Part shown: positions 1 to 6,244 of the stretch, one piece after another
Numbering within the stretch: the stretch's first letter is position 1
Layout: the number at the start of each line of letters is the position of its first letter
Assembly (NCBI GenBank): GCA_002405525.1
Contig: DHLY01000067.1
Location: 2,703 to 10,930 of the forward strand
Length of the DNA: 8,228 nt
Direction of reading: 5' to 3'
DNA from: Proteobacteria bacterium UBA4656
GTDB taxonomy: Bacteria; Pseudomonadota; Gammaproteobacteria; Xanthomonadales; Ahniellaceae
Program-made: the position numbers and the translations under genes
Notes under the pieces: generated by a model
Database searches by the model: none
Seen by the model: the letters and a program-made list of their open reading frames with translations, nothing else
What the model was told of the DNA's origin: nothing

Positions 1-3
1 GCG

Positions 4-27
4 TCGCTGCGCTCATTGCACCCTACG
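4..27. repeat. Edge-truncated copy of a dispersed repeat unit
   Basis: Bases 4-24 match exactly the reverse complement of 6139-6159, the left arm of the inverted repeat after ggt. The match to the right arm (6197-6223) is 24 of 27 over bases 1-27, including the outer TACG at 24-27. So a third unit of the same repeat family sits at the first base of the window, in the same orientation as the right arm, and is cut by the window edge. The family looks like a REP-type intergenic repeat; that class assignment is inference from size, location and paired arrangement. Confidence 0.75.
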
Positions 28-123
28 CCGCCCGACCCGTCCCAATCGGTCTGGACCCTGGGCCCTTTCCGCCACATCCCCACCGGCTAAACTCGCTCCC
101 AGCCCCCGCCCCCACCGCCGCCG

Positions 124-702
124 ATGACCGACACTCCCCTGGCCTTCCTCCAGCGCCGCCAGTCCGTGCCCTCGAAGGCCCTCGGCGAGCCGGGCCCGGA
201 CGCGGCGCAGTTGAAGATCCTGCTCGATCTGGCCGTGCGCGTACCCGACCACGGGCGGCTCACGCCGTGGCGCTTCATCCGCATCGCCGGCGCGCAGCGG
301 GCGGCATTCGGAACCAGGCTGGCCGACCTGATGCTGGCGCGCGACCCGACGGCGGATCCCGCCAAGGTGGACAAGGAGCGCCACCGCTACATCCACGCAC
401 CGCTGGTGATGGCGGTGGTGGCGTCGCTGACCGCGGGCCACAAGGTTCCCGAGCAGGAGCAATTGCTGTCGGCCGGCCTCGCCGCCTACAACCTGCTGCT
501 CGGCGCGCAGGTGCTGGGATTCGGCGCGCAGTGGCTGACCGGCTTCGCGGCCTACGATGTCGAAGTCGCGCGCTGGTTCGGGCTGGCGGCGCACGAGCGC
601 ATCGTCGCCTTCGTGCACATCGGCACGCCGCGCGAGCCCGGCGCCGAGCGCGCCCGCCCGGACGCGTTGGCCCGCCTGTCCGACCTCGCGCTGGCGGACT
701 GA
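124..702 (+). CDS. YdjA-like nitroreductase family protein
   Basis: 192 aa, a normal length for the small single-domain nitroreductases related to E. coli YdjA (about 183 aa). These are FMN-binding oxidoreductases, usually homodimeric, that use NAD(P)H; the natural substrate of this subgroup is poorly known. Visible signatures are the N-terminal RRQS (residues 11-14), which in the family contacts the FMN phosphate, the VPDHGRLTPWRF block (40-51, matching YdjA APDH...PWHF), HKVPEQEQLLSAG (106-118, matching KVPRWEQEMSAG), GFGAQWLTG (132-140) and a C-terminal HIGTP. It appears cytosolic, with no signal peptide. The ATG at 124 is preferred because the next in-frame start (GTG 166) would remove the RRQS motif, although no Shine-Dalgarno sequence is evident upstream. 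The 5'-3' exonuclease gene begins 5 nt after the stop, so the two are probably co-transcribed. The family call is firm, the substrate unknown. Confidence 0.9.
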   Translation: MTDTPLAFLQRRQSVPSKALGEPGPDAAQLKILLDLAVRVPDHGRLTPWRFIRIAGAQRAAFGTRLADLMLARDPTADPAKVDKERHRYIHAPLVMAVVASLTAGHKVPEQEQLLSAGLAAYNLLLGAQVLGFGAQWLTGFAAYDVEVARWFGLAAHERIVAFVHIGTPREPGAERARPDALARLSDLALAD

Positions 703-707
703 CGCCC

Positions 708-1604
708 GTGGCGGCCCCCACCGTGCACCTGGTGGACGCCAGCATGTACGTGTTCCGCGCGTACTACTCGGTGGCACCGGAGTTCGCCGACCACGAAGGC
801 CAGCCGGTGCACGCGGTGCAGGGTTTCCTGTCCTTCCTGCTGAGCCTGTGCGAACAGGCCAAGCCGAGCCATCTGCTGGTGGCCTTCGACCAATCGTTGA
901 CCACGTCGTTCCGCAACCGGCTGTATCCCGCGTACAAGGCCAACCGCGAACTGCCGCCGCCCGACCTCGACCGGCAGTTCGACTACTGCCGGGAGGTGGC
1001 CGCCACGCTCGGCGCCTGCGTGCTCTCCGACGCGGACTACGAGGCCGACGACCTGATCGGCAGCGCGCTGGCGCGGCTTCGCGGCCACGGCTTCCGCGGC
1101 GTGATCGTCAGCGGCGACAAGGACCTGACCCAACTGCTGGGCGAGCACGACCAGGTCTGGGACTTCGCCAAGCGCGAGCGCTTCGGGCGCGACGACGTGC
1201 CGGCGCGGATGGGCGTGCGCGCCGACCAGGTGGCGGACTTCCTGGCGCTCACCGGCGACGCGGTGGACAACATCCCCGGCGTGCCCGGCGTGGGACCGAA
1301 GACCGCCGCCGCGCTGCTGGCGCACTTCGACACGCTGGACGCGCTGCTGGCACGGCTCGACGAGGTGCCCTACCTGCGCGGCATCCGCGGCGCGGCGTCG
1401 GCCGCTGCGCGCATCCGCGAGCACCGCGGGCAGGCTCTGCTGTCGCGCACGCTCAGCGTGATCGCACTCGACGCGCCCGCGCCGGGCGAGCCCGACGCCT
1501 ATGCGCGACGCGCCCCGGATCTGGCGCGCACCGACGAACTGCTGGACCGCCTGCGCTTCGGGCCGCTGACGCGCCGCCGCGTGCGCGAACTCGCGCCGGA
1601 CTGA
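708..1604 (+). CDS. Stand-alone 5'-3' exonuclease (FEN/PolA N-domain type)
   Basis: 298 aa from the GTG at 708. It matches the nuclease domain of bacterial DNA polymerase I without a polymerase: an N-terminal PIN-like 5'-nuclease fold (about 1-165) and a helix-3-turn-helix DNA-binding part (about 166-255). Acidic residues at the expected metal sites are D10 (VDAS), D61 (FDQS), E112, D114 and D115 (YEADD), D137 and D139 (SGDKD), D184 and D187 (GDAVDN). The H3TH motif IPGVPGVGPKTAA spans 189-201. The family removes 5' flaps and degrades 5' ends of duplex DNA with divalent metal; E. coli Xni (ExoIX) is a related but shorter protein. GTG 708 is favoured because it lies 5 nt after the nitroreductase stop with a GGCGGA at 693-698 as a plausible ribosome site; GTG 723 is possible but leaves almost nothing before the first catalytic Asp. 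It converges with the next gene, 6 nt between stops. Cytosolic. The family is sure, the xni orthology is not. Confidence 0.9.
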   Translation: MAAPTVHLVDASMYVFRAYYSVAPEFADHEGQPVHAVQGFLSFLLSLCEQAKPSHLLVAFDQSLTTSFRNRLYPAYKANRELPPPDLDRQFDYCREVAATLGACVLSDADYEADDLIGSALARLRGHGFRGVIVSGDKDLTQLLGEHDQVWDFAKRERFGRDDVPARMGVRADQVADFLALTGDAVDNIPGVPGVGPKTAAALLAHFDTLDALLARLDEVPYLRGIRGAASAAARIREHRGQALLSRTLSVIALDAPAPGEPDAYARRAPDLARTDELLDRLRFGPLTRRRVRELAPD

Positions 1605-1610
1605 GCAGCG

Positions 1611-2966
1611 TCAGTTCGGTGCCGCCAGCGGGCTTTCCCAGATCCGGATCCGCTCCAGTTTCGCCAGGTCCTTCGGGATGCCGAGGCCGGTGTAGCCGCC
1701 CTTCTGCGAATTGGCGATGACATACAGCTTGTCGCCGGCCAGGGCGCCGCGGGTCGGCTGGCCCCACGCGGCCTGCGCGACGTCGACCGGTTGCGCCGCG
1801 GTCACGCCCATGCCGTCCGCCGCCACCACCAGCCGCACGATCCGGTTGGGCCGCAGTCCGTTCTGCACGGCGATGAGGTTGCCGGCGTGCCAGTACAGGC
1901 TCTCGATGCCGAACAGGCTGACGCTGCGCGCCACCTTCACGTCGAACGGGCGCCCGGTGGACAGGTCGATGCCGAACAGGCCGAGCTCGATGTCGGAGAA
2001 ATACAGCCGGCGGCCGTCGGCGCTGACCGCCACGCCGCGGATCGACGTCAGGCGCGGGTTGTCCACCACGACGCGCAGCGCGTCGCCCTCGAGCCTGAAC
2101 AACTGCCGCGTCTGGCTGTCGGCCGCGTAGACGCTGCCGTCGGGGGCCACTGCGAGGCCGCTGAGCAGGCGATTGCGCCCGTCGCGCGGCAGCACCGCGC
2201 GCGCGAGGTAGCGACCGCTCGAGAGTTCGAAGGTCCACACCCCGGCGCGGCCGTAGTCCTCGCCGCGCGCATGCCGCACGTGCGGGATCGCCGCGCTGGC
2301 CGCGTACAGCCGGTCGCGGGCCGGATCGACGGCGAGTTCGAACACTCCCCACAGGCCGTTGTCGGCATCCGGCCTGACCAGCGGCGACAACGAGCCGTCG
2401 TCGCCGACCAGCGAAACCTCGCCGCTGCGCACGCTGCCGGCCAGCAGCCGCTTGCGCGCCGGATCCCACGCCAGCGCCTCCACCAGAAGGTCGCCGGCCG
2501 GCAATTCGTGGGCGACCCTGCCGCTGCCGGCGGCCGCGCGGTTGGACTTGAAGCCGTCGACGAGGAACGACCACAACGGGGTGCCGTGCAGGCTGGCGAG
2601 CCGCGGATCGGCCGCGATGTCGAAGCCCCAGCCCTGGTCGCGCAGCTGCAGCAGGGTGTCGTAGCCTGCCGGCTTGTCGTCCTGCAGGGCGTGGGCGGCG
2701 GCGAGTTCGAGCCGGATGTTGCCCGCGTGCGGGCGCAACTCGCTGATCCGCTTCATCGTCGCTTCATACAGCGGCCAGTTGCGCTCGGCATTGAGCCGCT
2801 GGCCGAGGGCAAGCAGCGACGGCACGCCGTTGCTGCGCGCGATCTGTTCCGCGATGTCGGCCGGCAGCGGCGCCGCGCCGGCGGGCGCGGCGGCGGCGGG
2901 GACCTGCGCCGCGGCGGCGGCCGGCAACAGGGCGAGGCAGAGCAGCAGCGGGCGGAAGCGGTTCAT
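1611..2966 (-). CDS. Exported SMP-30/NHL-like beta-propeller protein with helical N-terminal domain
   Basis: 451 aa. The N-terminus has a signal peptide (basic MNRFR, a Leu-rich core, and a likely AAA|Q cleavage after residue 20), so the protein should be periplasmic or secreted. Residues about 35-135 are helical and resemble tetratricopeptide-like repeats (LLALGQRLNAERNWPLYEA, RLELAAAHALQ, then a DPRLASL segment). From about 165 to the end there are repeated strand blocks typical of six-bladed propellers of the SMP-30/gluconolactonase/NHL type: ALAWDPARKRLLAGS, ELAVDPARDRLYAAS, GLAVAPDGSVYAADS, GVAVSADGRRLYFSD, ESLYWHAGNLIAVQN, GALAGDKLYVIAN. I do not see enough to assign a lactonase reaction; a binding or scaffold role is equally possible. 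It lies alone on its strand, divergent from the Nudix gene and convergent with the exonuclease. No strong ribosome site precedes the ATG. The propeller fold is a confident call, the function is unknown. Confidence 0.8.
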   Translation of the reverse strand: MNRFRPLLLCLALLPAAAAAQVPAAAAPAGAAPLPADIAEQIARSNGVPSLLALGQRLNAERNWPLYEATMKRISELRPHAGNIRLELAAAHALQDDKPAGYDTLLQLRDQGWGFDIAADPRLASLHGTPLWSFLVDGFKSNRAAAGSGRVAHELPAGDLLVEALAWDPARKRLLAGSVRSGEVSLVGDDGSLSPLVRPDADNGLWGVFELAVDPARDRLYAASAAIPHVRHARGEDYGRAGVWTFELSSGRYLARAVLPRDGRNRLLSGLAVAPDGSVYAADSQTRQLFRLEGDALRVVVDNPRLTSIRGVAVSADGRRLYFSDIELGLFGIDLSTGRPFDVKVARSVSLFGIESLYWHAGNLIAVQNGLRPNRIVRLVVAADGMGVTAAQPVDVAQAAWGQPTRGALAGDKLYVIANSQKGGYTGLGIPKDLAKLERIRIWESPLAAPN

Positions 2967-3072
2967 CGGCAGGCTCGCAGGGGCGGCGGGTCAGGGACCT
3001 CGGGGACGGCGGAAAGTTCGCCGCTATGCTGGACCATGCGGCGCGCCGGGCGCCGCGGACGGGGCGCGCAAG
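2967..3072. promoter_or_regulatory. Divergent intergenic region, probable back-to-back promoters
   Basis: These 106 bases separate two divergent starts, so promoters for both the propeller protein (-) and the Nudix hydrolase (+) should lie here. The best sigma-70-like hexamer I can see is TATGCT at 3025-3030 on the plus strand, with no convincing -35 box at the right distance. A short GGGG at 3061-3064 is the only candidate ribosome site for the Nudix gene. Nothing resembling an operator with clear dyad symmetry is visible. The placement of promoters is inferred from gene layout rather than from a strong motif. Confidence 0.35.
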
Positions 3073-3621
3073 ATGGCGGAAACCGAGACCCTTTTCAACG
3101 GCCGCTGGCTGGTCCTGCGCCGGCGCGGCACCTGGGAATACGTCGAGCGGGTCAACCCGCGCGGCGCGGTGATCATCGTCGCCGTGACACCGCAGGACGA
3201 GGTGCTGTTCGTCGAGCAGTTCCGCGTCCCGCTCGGCCAGCGCACCATCGAAATGCCGGCCGGACTGGTGGGCGACCTCGCCGGCGGCGAGGACGAGGAC
3301 TGCCTCGACTCCGCGGCGCGCGAGCTGGAAGAGGAGACCGGCTGGCGGGCCGGACGGCTGGAGGTCGTGATGGGCGGGCCGTCTTCGGCCGGCATGAGCA
3401 CCGAGGTGATGACCTTCGTGCGCGCCTTCGACCTGGTGCAGGTCGGCGCAGGCGGCGGCGACGCGACCGAAGCGATCGAGGTCCATCGCGTGCCGCGCGC
3501 GGGGTGCGCGGCCTTCCTTGCGCGCGCGATGGCGAACGGCTACGCGATCGACCCCAAGCTCTACGCCGGGCTCTACTTCCTCGACTTCGACGCCGCCGGG
3601 CGGCGCTGGGAAGCGCGCTGA
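3073..3621 (+). CDS. Nudix hydrolase, ADP-ribose/nucleotide-sugar type
   Basis: 182 aa, cytosolic, the usual size for the ADP-ribose pyrophosphatase branch (NudF/NUDT5-like). The Nudix box is the end of a segment at about 64-91: G64, then E75, and the core RELEEETGW at 83-91, with R83, E84, E87 and E88 as the metal-binding and catalytic set. The loop between the first Gly and the first Glu of the box is longer than the canonical five residues (GLVGDLAGGEDE). EMPAG (60-64) and PSSAGMSTEVMTF after the box, as well as FVEQFRVPLGQRTIE before it, are typical of the ADP-ribose group. These enzymes split ADP-ribose or similar nucleoside diphosphate sugars into AMP and a sugar phosphate; the exact substrate cannot be read here. 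The start at 3073 is the first in-frame ATG that leaves a normal N-terminus; two upstream ATGs (3026, 3036) are out of frame. Confidence 0.9.
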   Translation: MAETETLFNGRWLVLRRRGTWEYVERVNPRGAVIIVAVTPQDEVLFVEQFRVPLGQRTIEMPAGLVGDLAGGEDEDCLDSAARELEEETGWRAGRLEVVMGGPSSAGMSTEVMTFVRAFDLVQVGAGGGDATEAIEVHRVPRAGCAAFLARAMANGYAIDPKLYAGLYFLDFDAAGRRWEAR

Positions 3622-3648
3622 ATCGGCTGCGGGCCGGCGATGCGGCAC

Positions 3649-3675
3649 CCGCATGCGCCGCCGCGGCGCGTGCGG
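3649..3675. terminator. Hairpin between convergent genes, possible shared terminator
   Basis: Bases 3649-3660 and 3664-3675 form a 12-bp stem (one position is T opposite G) closed by a 3-base loop. It sits in the 60-nt gap between the stop of the Nudix gene (+) and the stop of the DUF4920 gene (-), where a bidirectional terminator would be expected. No T-run follows on either strand, so it is not a textbook intrinsic terminator. High GC alone makes such stems easier to find by chance, so the role is an inference from position. Confidence 0.4.
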
Positions 3676-3681
3676 CGGCCT

Positions 3682-4113
3682 TCAGCCCGCCGGCTCGATC
3701 CGGATCGAGAGGGCGTCGATGCGCCACTCGACTGCGCCCTGCCCGTCCGGCGGCGCCGCGTCGCCGGCATCCTTGGCCATGTGCGCGGCCTGCGCGGGGC
3801 TCATTTCCTTGCGCACGAGCGTGCCGTAGACGACCGCGTCGCCGCTCGCATCCTTGGGCAGGAAGTAACGATGCCCGGTCATCACCCGCACCATCGCATC
3901 GCCCTCGGTGAGGATCATCCAGCAGCCCTTGGTCTGGCAGACCCTGCCGACGCGACCGCTGAAGGCGCGCGGGGCGTCGTCGTGGGCGTCGGCGTCGGCC
4001 AGCGCGCTGGCGATCGACACCGGCACCGCATCGGGCGGCAGCGGGTCGCCATGGTCGGCGGCCAGGACGACAGGCGCGACGAGCAGCAGGCAGGCGGCGA
4101 TGGCGTGGCGCAT
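3682..4113 (-). CDS. Exported DUF4920-family protein
   Basis: 143 aa. A signal peptide is clear: MRH, a hydrophobic stretch to about residue 17, and a VLA|AD cleavage near residue 18, so the mature protein is about 125 aa and periplasmic. The core matches the DUF4920 pattern: FSGRVGRVCQTKGCWMIL (about 51-68), in which two cysteines lie five residues apart in C-x4-C-W, followed by a short beta segment with YFLPKDASGDAVVYGTL. The family is uncharacterised; the paired cysteines suggest metal or redox chemistry but that is speculation. The start ATG is well supported by GAGGAG five bases upstream. The MBL-fold hydrolase gene ends 30 nt upstream on the same strand, so the two are probably one transcript. 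The family assignment is good, the function unknown. Confidence 0.85.
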   Translation of the reverse strand: MRHAIAACLLLVAPVVLAADHGDPLPPDAVPVSIASALADADAHDDAPRAFSGRVGRVCQTKGCWMILTEGDAMVRVMTGHRYFLPKDASGDAVVYGTLVRKEMSPAQAAHMAKDAGDAAPPDGQGAVEWRIDALSIRIEPAG

Positions 4114-4118
4114 GGGGT

Positions 4119-4124
4119 CTCCTC
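4119..4124 (-). promoter_or_regulatory. Shine-Dalgarno site of the DUF4920 gene
   Basis: On the minus strand this reads GAGGAG, five bases before the ATG at 4113-4111. It is the strongest ribosome site in the window and fixes the start of the DUF4920 protein, which agrees with its signal peptide. Its strength inside a 30-nt gap suggests the downstream cistron is translated independently of the MBL gene ahead of it. Confidence 0.75.
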
Positions 4125-4143
4125 GGGATCGTGGGCGCCGCGT

Positions 4144-5013
4144 TCAGGCGGCGATTGGCTCGGCCTCGATCTCGGCGCGCTCGTCGAGCGTGCCGTACCG
4201 GCCTTTGTTGTCGCGCGCCAGGCACGCGATCGCGCACTTCGGATCGTGGGTGAAGAACAGTCGTACGCCGCGCGCCAGCTTGTCGTCGAGGAAGCGCTGC
4301 TTCTCGTCGATCAGCAGCTCCGGATAGCGGTCGTAGCCCATGGTGATCGGCACATGCACCCACGGCCGGCCGGGGATCAGGTCGGCGCAGTAGGCCACGC
4401 CGCCGGCGCCGCCGACGGTGGCGAGCATCAGCCCGGGCGTGTGCCCGTCACTGAACTCGAAGGCGACGTCGGTGCCGAGGCTCGGCGTGTGCGGGCCATC
4501 GACCAGTTCCAGGCGGCCGGAGGCCTCCAGCAGCCCCGGCAGTTCCGGGATGTAGGACGCGCGATCGCGGGGGTGCGGGCGCTTCGCGCGTTCGAAGCCG
4601 GCGCGGCTGACCACGAAGCGCGCGTTCGGGAACAGCAGTTCCGGCCCGTGGCCCTCGCGCCACGCCGCCAGCAGGCCGCCGGCGTGGTCGAAGTGCAGGT
4701 GGGACAGCACCACCGCGTCGATGTCATCGTGCGTGAAGCCGGCGCGGCGCAGCGAATCGAGCAGCACATGGTCCGCTTCGACCACCCCGTAGCGTTCGCG
4801 CAGTTTCGGCTCGAAGAAAGCGCCGATGCCGGCCTCGAACAGCACCCTCTTGCCGCCGGCGATGCCGTCCACCAGCAGCGCGCGGCACGCCAGCGGCACG
4901 CGGTTGGCCGCGTCGGCCGGCAGCCACTTTTGCCAAACCGCCTTCGGCGCGTTGCCGAACATCGCCCCGCCGTCGAGGGCCTGGGTATTGCCGTTGATGG
5001 ACCAGATGCGCAT
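4144..5013 (-). CDS. Metallo-beta-lactamase fold hydrolase, lactonase-like subgroup
   Basis: 289 aa from ATG 5013. The zinc motif HxHxDH is SHLHFDH (H105, H107, D109, H110), with further expected ligands H191 (SDGHTPG), D211 (YCADLIPG) and H256 (FTHDP); together they predict a two-metal site. The layout and length resemble the AHL-lactonase-like branch of the superfamily rather than true beta-lactamases or glyoxalase II, but the substrate cannot be deduced. The usual VLIDTG strand before the motif reads VLFEAGIG here (E60). There is no signal peptide, so a cytosolic enzyme is likely. An upstream ATG at 5103 would add 30 residues encoded by repeat-like, non-conserved [14 protein letters not shown] is the natural N-terminus. 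No strong ribosome site is seen. The DUF4920 gene follows 30 nt downstream and upstream lies the IS110 relic region. Confidence 0.88.
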   Translation of the reverse strand: MRIWSINGNTQALDGGAMFGNAPKAVWQKWLPADAANRVPLACRALLVDGIAGGKRVLFEAGIGAFFEPKLRERYGVVEADHVLLDSLRRAGFTHDDIDAVVLSHLHFDHAGGLLAAWREGHGPELLFPNARFVVSRAGFERAKRPHPRDRASYIPELPGLLEASGRLELVDGPHTPSLGTDVAFEFSDGHTPGLMLATVGGAGGVAYCADLIPGRPWVHVPITMGYDRYPELLIDEKQRFLDDKLARGVRLFFTHDPKCAIACLARDNKGRYGTLDERAEIEAEPIAA

Positions 5014-5218
5014 GGCGGTGCTCGCGAGACTTGGTGATTGACTCGAGGGCCAAGGGCCCAGGGCCCAGCCACAAGCAGGGGCCGGGATACAGCGACGACG
5101 CAACGATGTTCGCCCTTACTGCGCCCCGGGCCCGAACCCACCACCGGCGTAGACCCCAGGAGTCAGGGCCAGGGTCGCCGATACTGGAATCCCAACCGAC
5201 GAAAGTGGAGAAACCGGG
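5014..5218. other. Gene-free leader between the MBL gene and the IS110 relic
   Basis: No coding region is supported. On the minus strand it must hold the promoter of the MBL-DUF4920 pair, though no good hexamers are visible. Bases 5052-5068 (AAGGGCCCAGGGCCCAG) match, in inverted orientation and with one difference, bases 51-67. Bases 5145-5149 plus 5153-5156 can pair with 5172-5180 (a 9-bp stem with a 3-base bulge). The part close to 5219 is probably the non-coding left end of the transposon relic, since a ribosome site (TGGAG, 5206-5210) leads directly into the transposase ATG. In IS110 elements this end carries the guide (bridge) RNA, so a decayed copy may be here. Confidence 0.4.
5206..5210 (+). 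promoter_or_regulatory. Ribosome site of the transposase relic
   Basis: TGGAG eight bases ahead of the ATG at 5219. It supports 5219 as the original transposase start, even though the gene itself is broken. Confidence 0.5.
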
Positions 5219-6033
5219 ATGTCGAGGCCCCTGACGAGTGCAGTGTGCCAGATGGCGGTGGCGATCGAGATTGCGAGCGCGAAGGGGGTGGTGGGGAGCT
5301 TTGCTGGGGGCAGGGTTCGGCGGAGGGTGCTGTCTGCCGACGGCCCTGGCGAGCGACTGGAAACGCTGCTGGGGGAGATCGTGGAGGCGCTGGTGAGGTT
5401 TTTGGTCTGGCGGCGCAGGCGCCGGTGGTGGTGGGTTACGAGGCGGGGCGGGAGGGATTCTGGTTGCTGCGGACGCTGGTCGCGCGGGGGATCGAGGCGG
5501 TGGTGATCGATCCGGTGAGCCGGCAGGTGGATCGGCGTGCGAAGCGGGCGAATACGGACCGGCTGGATGCGGATGCGCTGGCGGTGGTGCGGTGGCGATA
5601 CGCGCGGTCTGAGCCTGAGGCGCTGCGGTTGTTCGGGTTCCTGGGGAGAAAGCGGAGAACAGCCGGGAGTGGCAGCGGGAGCGGGATCGCCTGAGCGCCG
5701 AGCGACGCGGACTGGCGGATCGGACTGGCAAGAAGCTGCGCACGCATGGCAGTCGGGGGCTGCCCGGGGATTGGCGAGCGGCGCTGCGGAAGATCGGCTG
5801 CGCGGCGGGGGGCTGGTCGGCCGCTGGGGCCGCAGTTGCGCGCTGTGCTGGTGATGAACTGGAGCGTCTGGATCTGGTGGAGTGCAAGCTCGGAGAGATG
5901 CGAGTGCGGGCCGAGACGCTGGATGAGATGACCTGCGCACGGATCGAGACGTTGCAGCGTCTGCGGGGCATCGATGCGACGGGCGCGCGCGCGTTGTCGA
6001 TGCTGGGGTTCCGGCGCATGTTCAAGAATCGTC
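5219..6033 (+). pseudogene. IS110-family transposase, frameshifted and 3'-truncated
   Basis: The relic begins with MSRPLTSAVCQMAVAIEIASAK and moves through three frames. Four single-base breaks restore one protein: a lost T in 5399-5403, a lost G in 5643-5646, an extra G in 5807-5812, and a lost base near 5852/5853. The rebuilt product (about 270 aa) contains VVVGYEAGREGFWLL, VIDPVSRQVDRRAKRANTD followed by RLDADAL, KKLRTHG, a coiled helix (LVDELERLDLVECKLGEM) and the start of the C-terminal domain (LQRLRGIDATGARALSMLGF, then RRMFKNRR). These are IS110 DEDD-domain hallmarks (GYEAG; NTDRLDA). The first acidic position of the DEDD set appears as Glu (E17 of AIEIASAK) instead of Asp. The rest of the Tnp_20 domain, with its serine, is missing, so the element is dead. 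The plus strand is strikingly G-rich compared with the neighbours, a sign of foreign origin. The end near 6033 is approximate. Confidence 0.85.
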
Positions 6034-6138
6034 GCACCGAACCAGCACGCACCACGAATCGCAACAGAAACACCAAACCAAGAGAGCCAACCAACGGCAA
6101 GCCAGCCGGACCGGGCTTGACACCCTTGTACTCATGGA
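6034..6138. other. A/C-rich spacer with no gene
   Basis: After the transposase similarity stops, the composition switches abruptly from G-rich to A- and C-rich (AACAGAAACACCAAACCAAG style sequence) and is lower in GC than the rest of the window. Open frames run through on both strands but none resembles a known protein and none has a start with a ribosome site. It may be a different relic or the target DNA into which the element, or its deletion, was joined. Confidence 0.4.
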
Positions 6139-6220
6139 AGGGTGCAATGAGCGCAGCGAATCGCACCGATCCGGCCATCGGCACCCGTGATGGTGCGACT
6201 CGCCGCGCTCATTGCACCCT
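6139..6220. repeat. 29-bp inverted pair of REP-like repeat units
   Basis: Arms 6139-6167 and 6192-6220 are inverted copies matching at 27 of 29 positions, separated by 24 bases. A third unit lies at the left end of the window (4-27). Each arm also has a short internal GGTGC...GCACC symmetry. The pair begins 24 nt after the ggt stop. In RNA made from the minus strand (ggt sense) both imperfect positions become G-U pairs, giving an unbroken 29-bp stem; in the opposite RNA they are A-C mismatches. There is no U-run after it, so it is better described as a 3'-end stabilising or REP/BIME-like structure than as an intrinsic terminator. The role is inference. Confidence 0.8.
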
Positions 6221-6244
6221 ACGAAACACCTCCCGGCACGGACC

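Noticed and set aside
1453..2574. Long minus-strand frame (373 codons) overlapping the propeller gene
   Set aside because: It is Arg- and Ala-rich with no domain, and overlaps the well-supported 1611-2966 gene in another frame. Typical shadow of high-GC coding DNA.
4144..5103. 30-residue N-terminal extension of the MBL protein from ATG 5103
   Set aside because: The extra part is encoded by repeat-like intergenic DNA including the GGGCCC motif, and the family N-terminus begins at MRIWSINGN.
5399..5403. Programmed -1 frameshift in the transposase at the T-run
   Set aside because: The local heptamer (G TTT TTG) is not a standard slippery site, and three more frame breaks plus truncation point to decay.
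6100..6140. GLTPLYSWKG after the relic as a surviving piece of the IS110 C-terminal domain (GLxPxxxxSG)
   Set aside because: It is in frame, but the 20-odd residues before it do not fit the domain, and the words run into the repeat unit. Probably coincidence.
4724..6184. Minus-strand frame of 486 codons running from the MBL gene through the relic
   Set aside because: It crosses several unrelated regions, is Pro-, Arg- and Ser-rich over the relic because it reads the complement of G-rich DNA, and has no recognisable domain.
6139..6220. Short CRISPR array
   Set aside because: Only two units, in inverted orientation, with a single 24-base spacer and no cas gene. It fits a REP-like pair.
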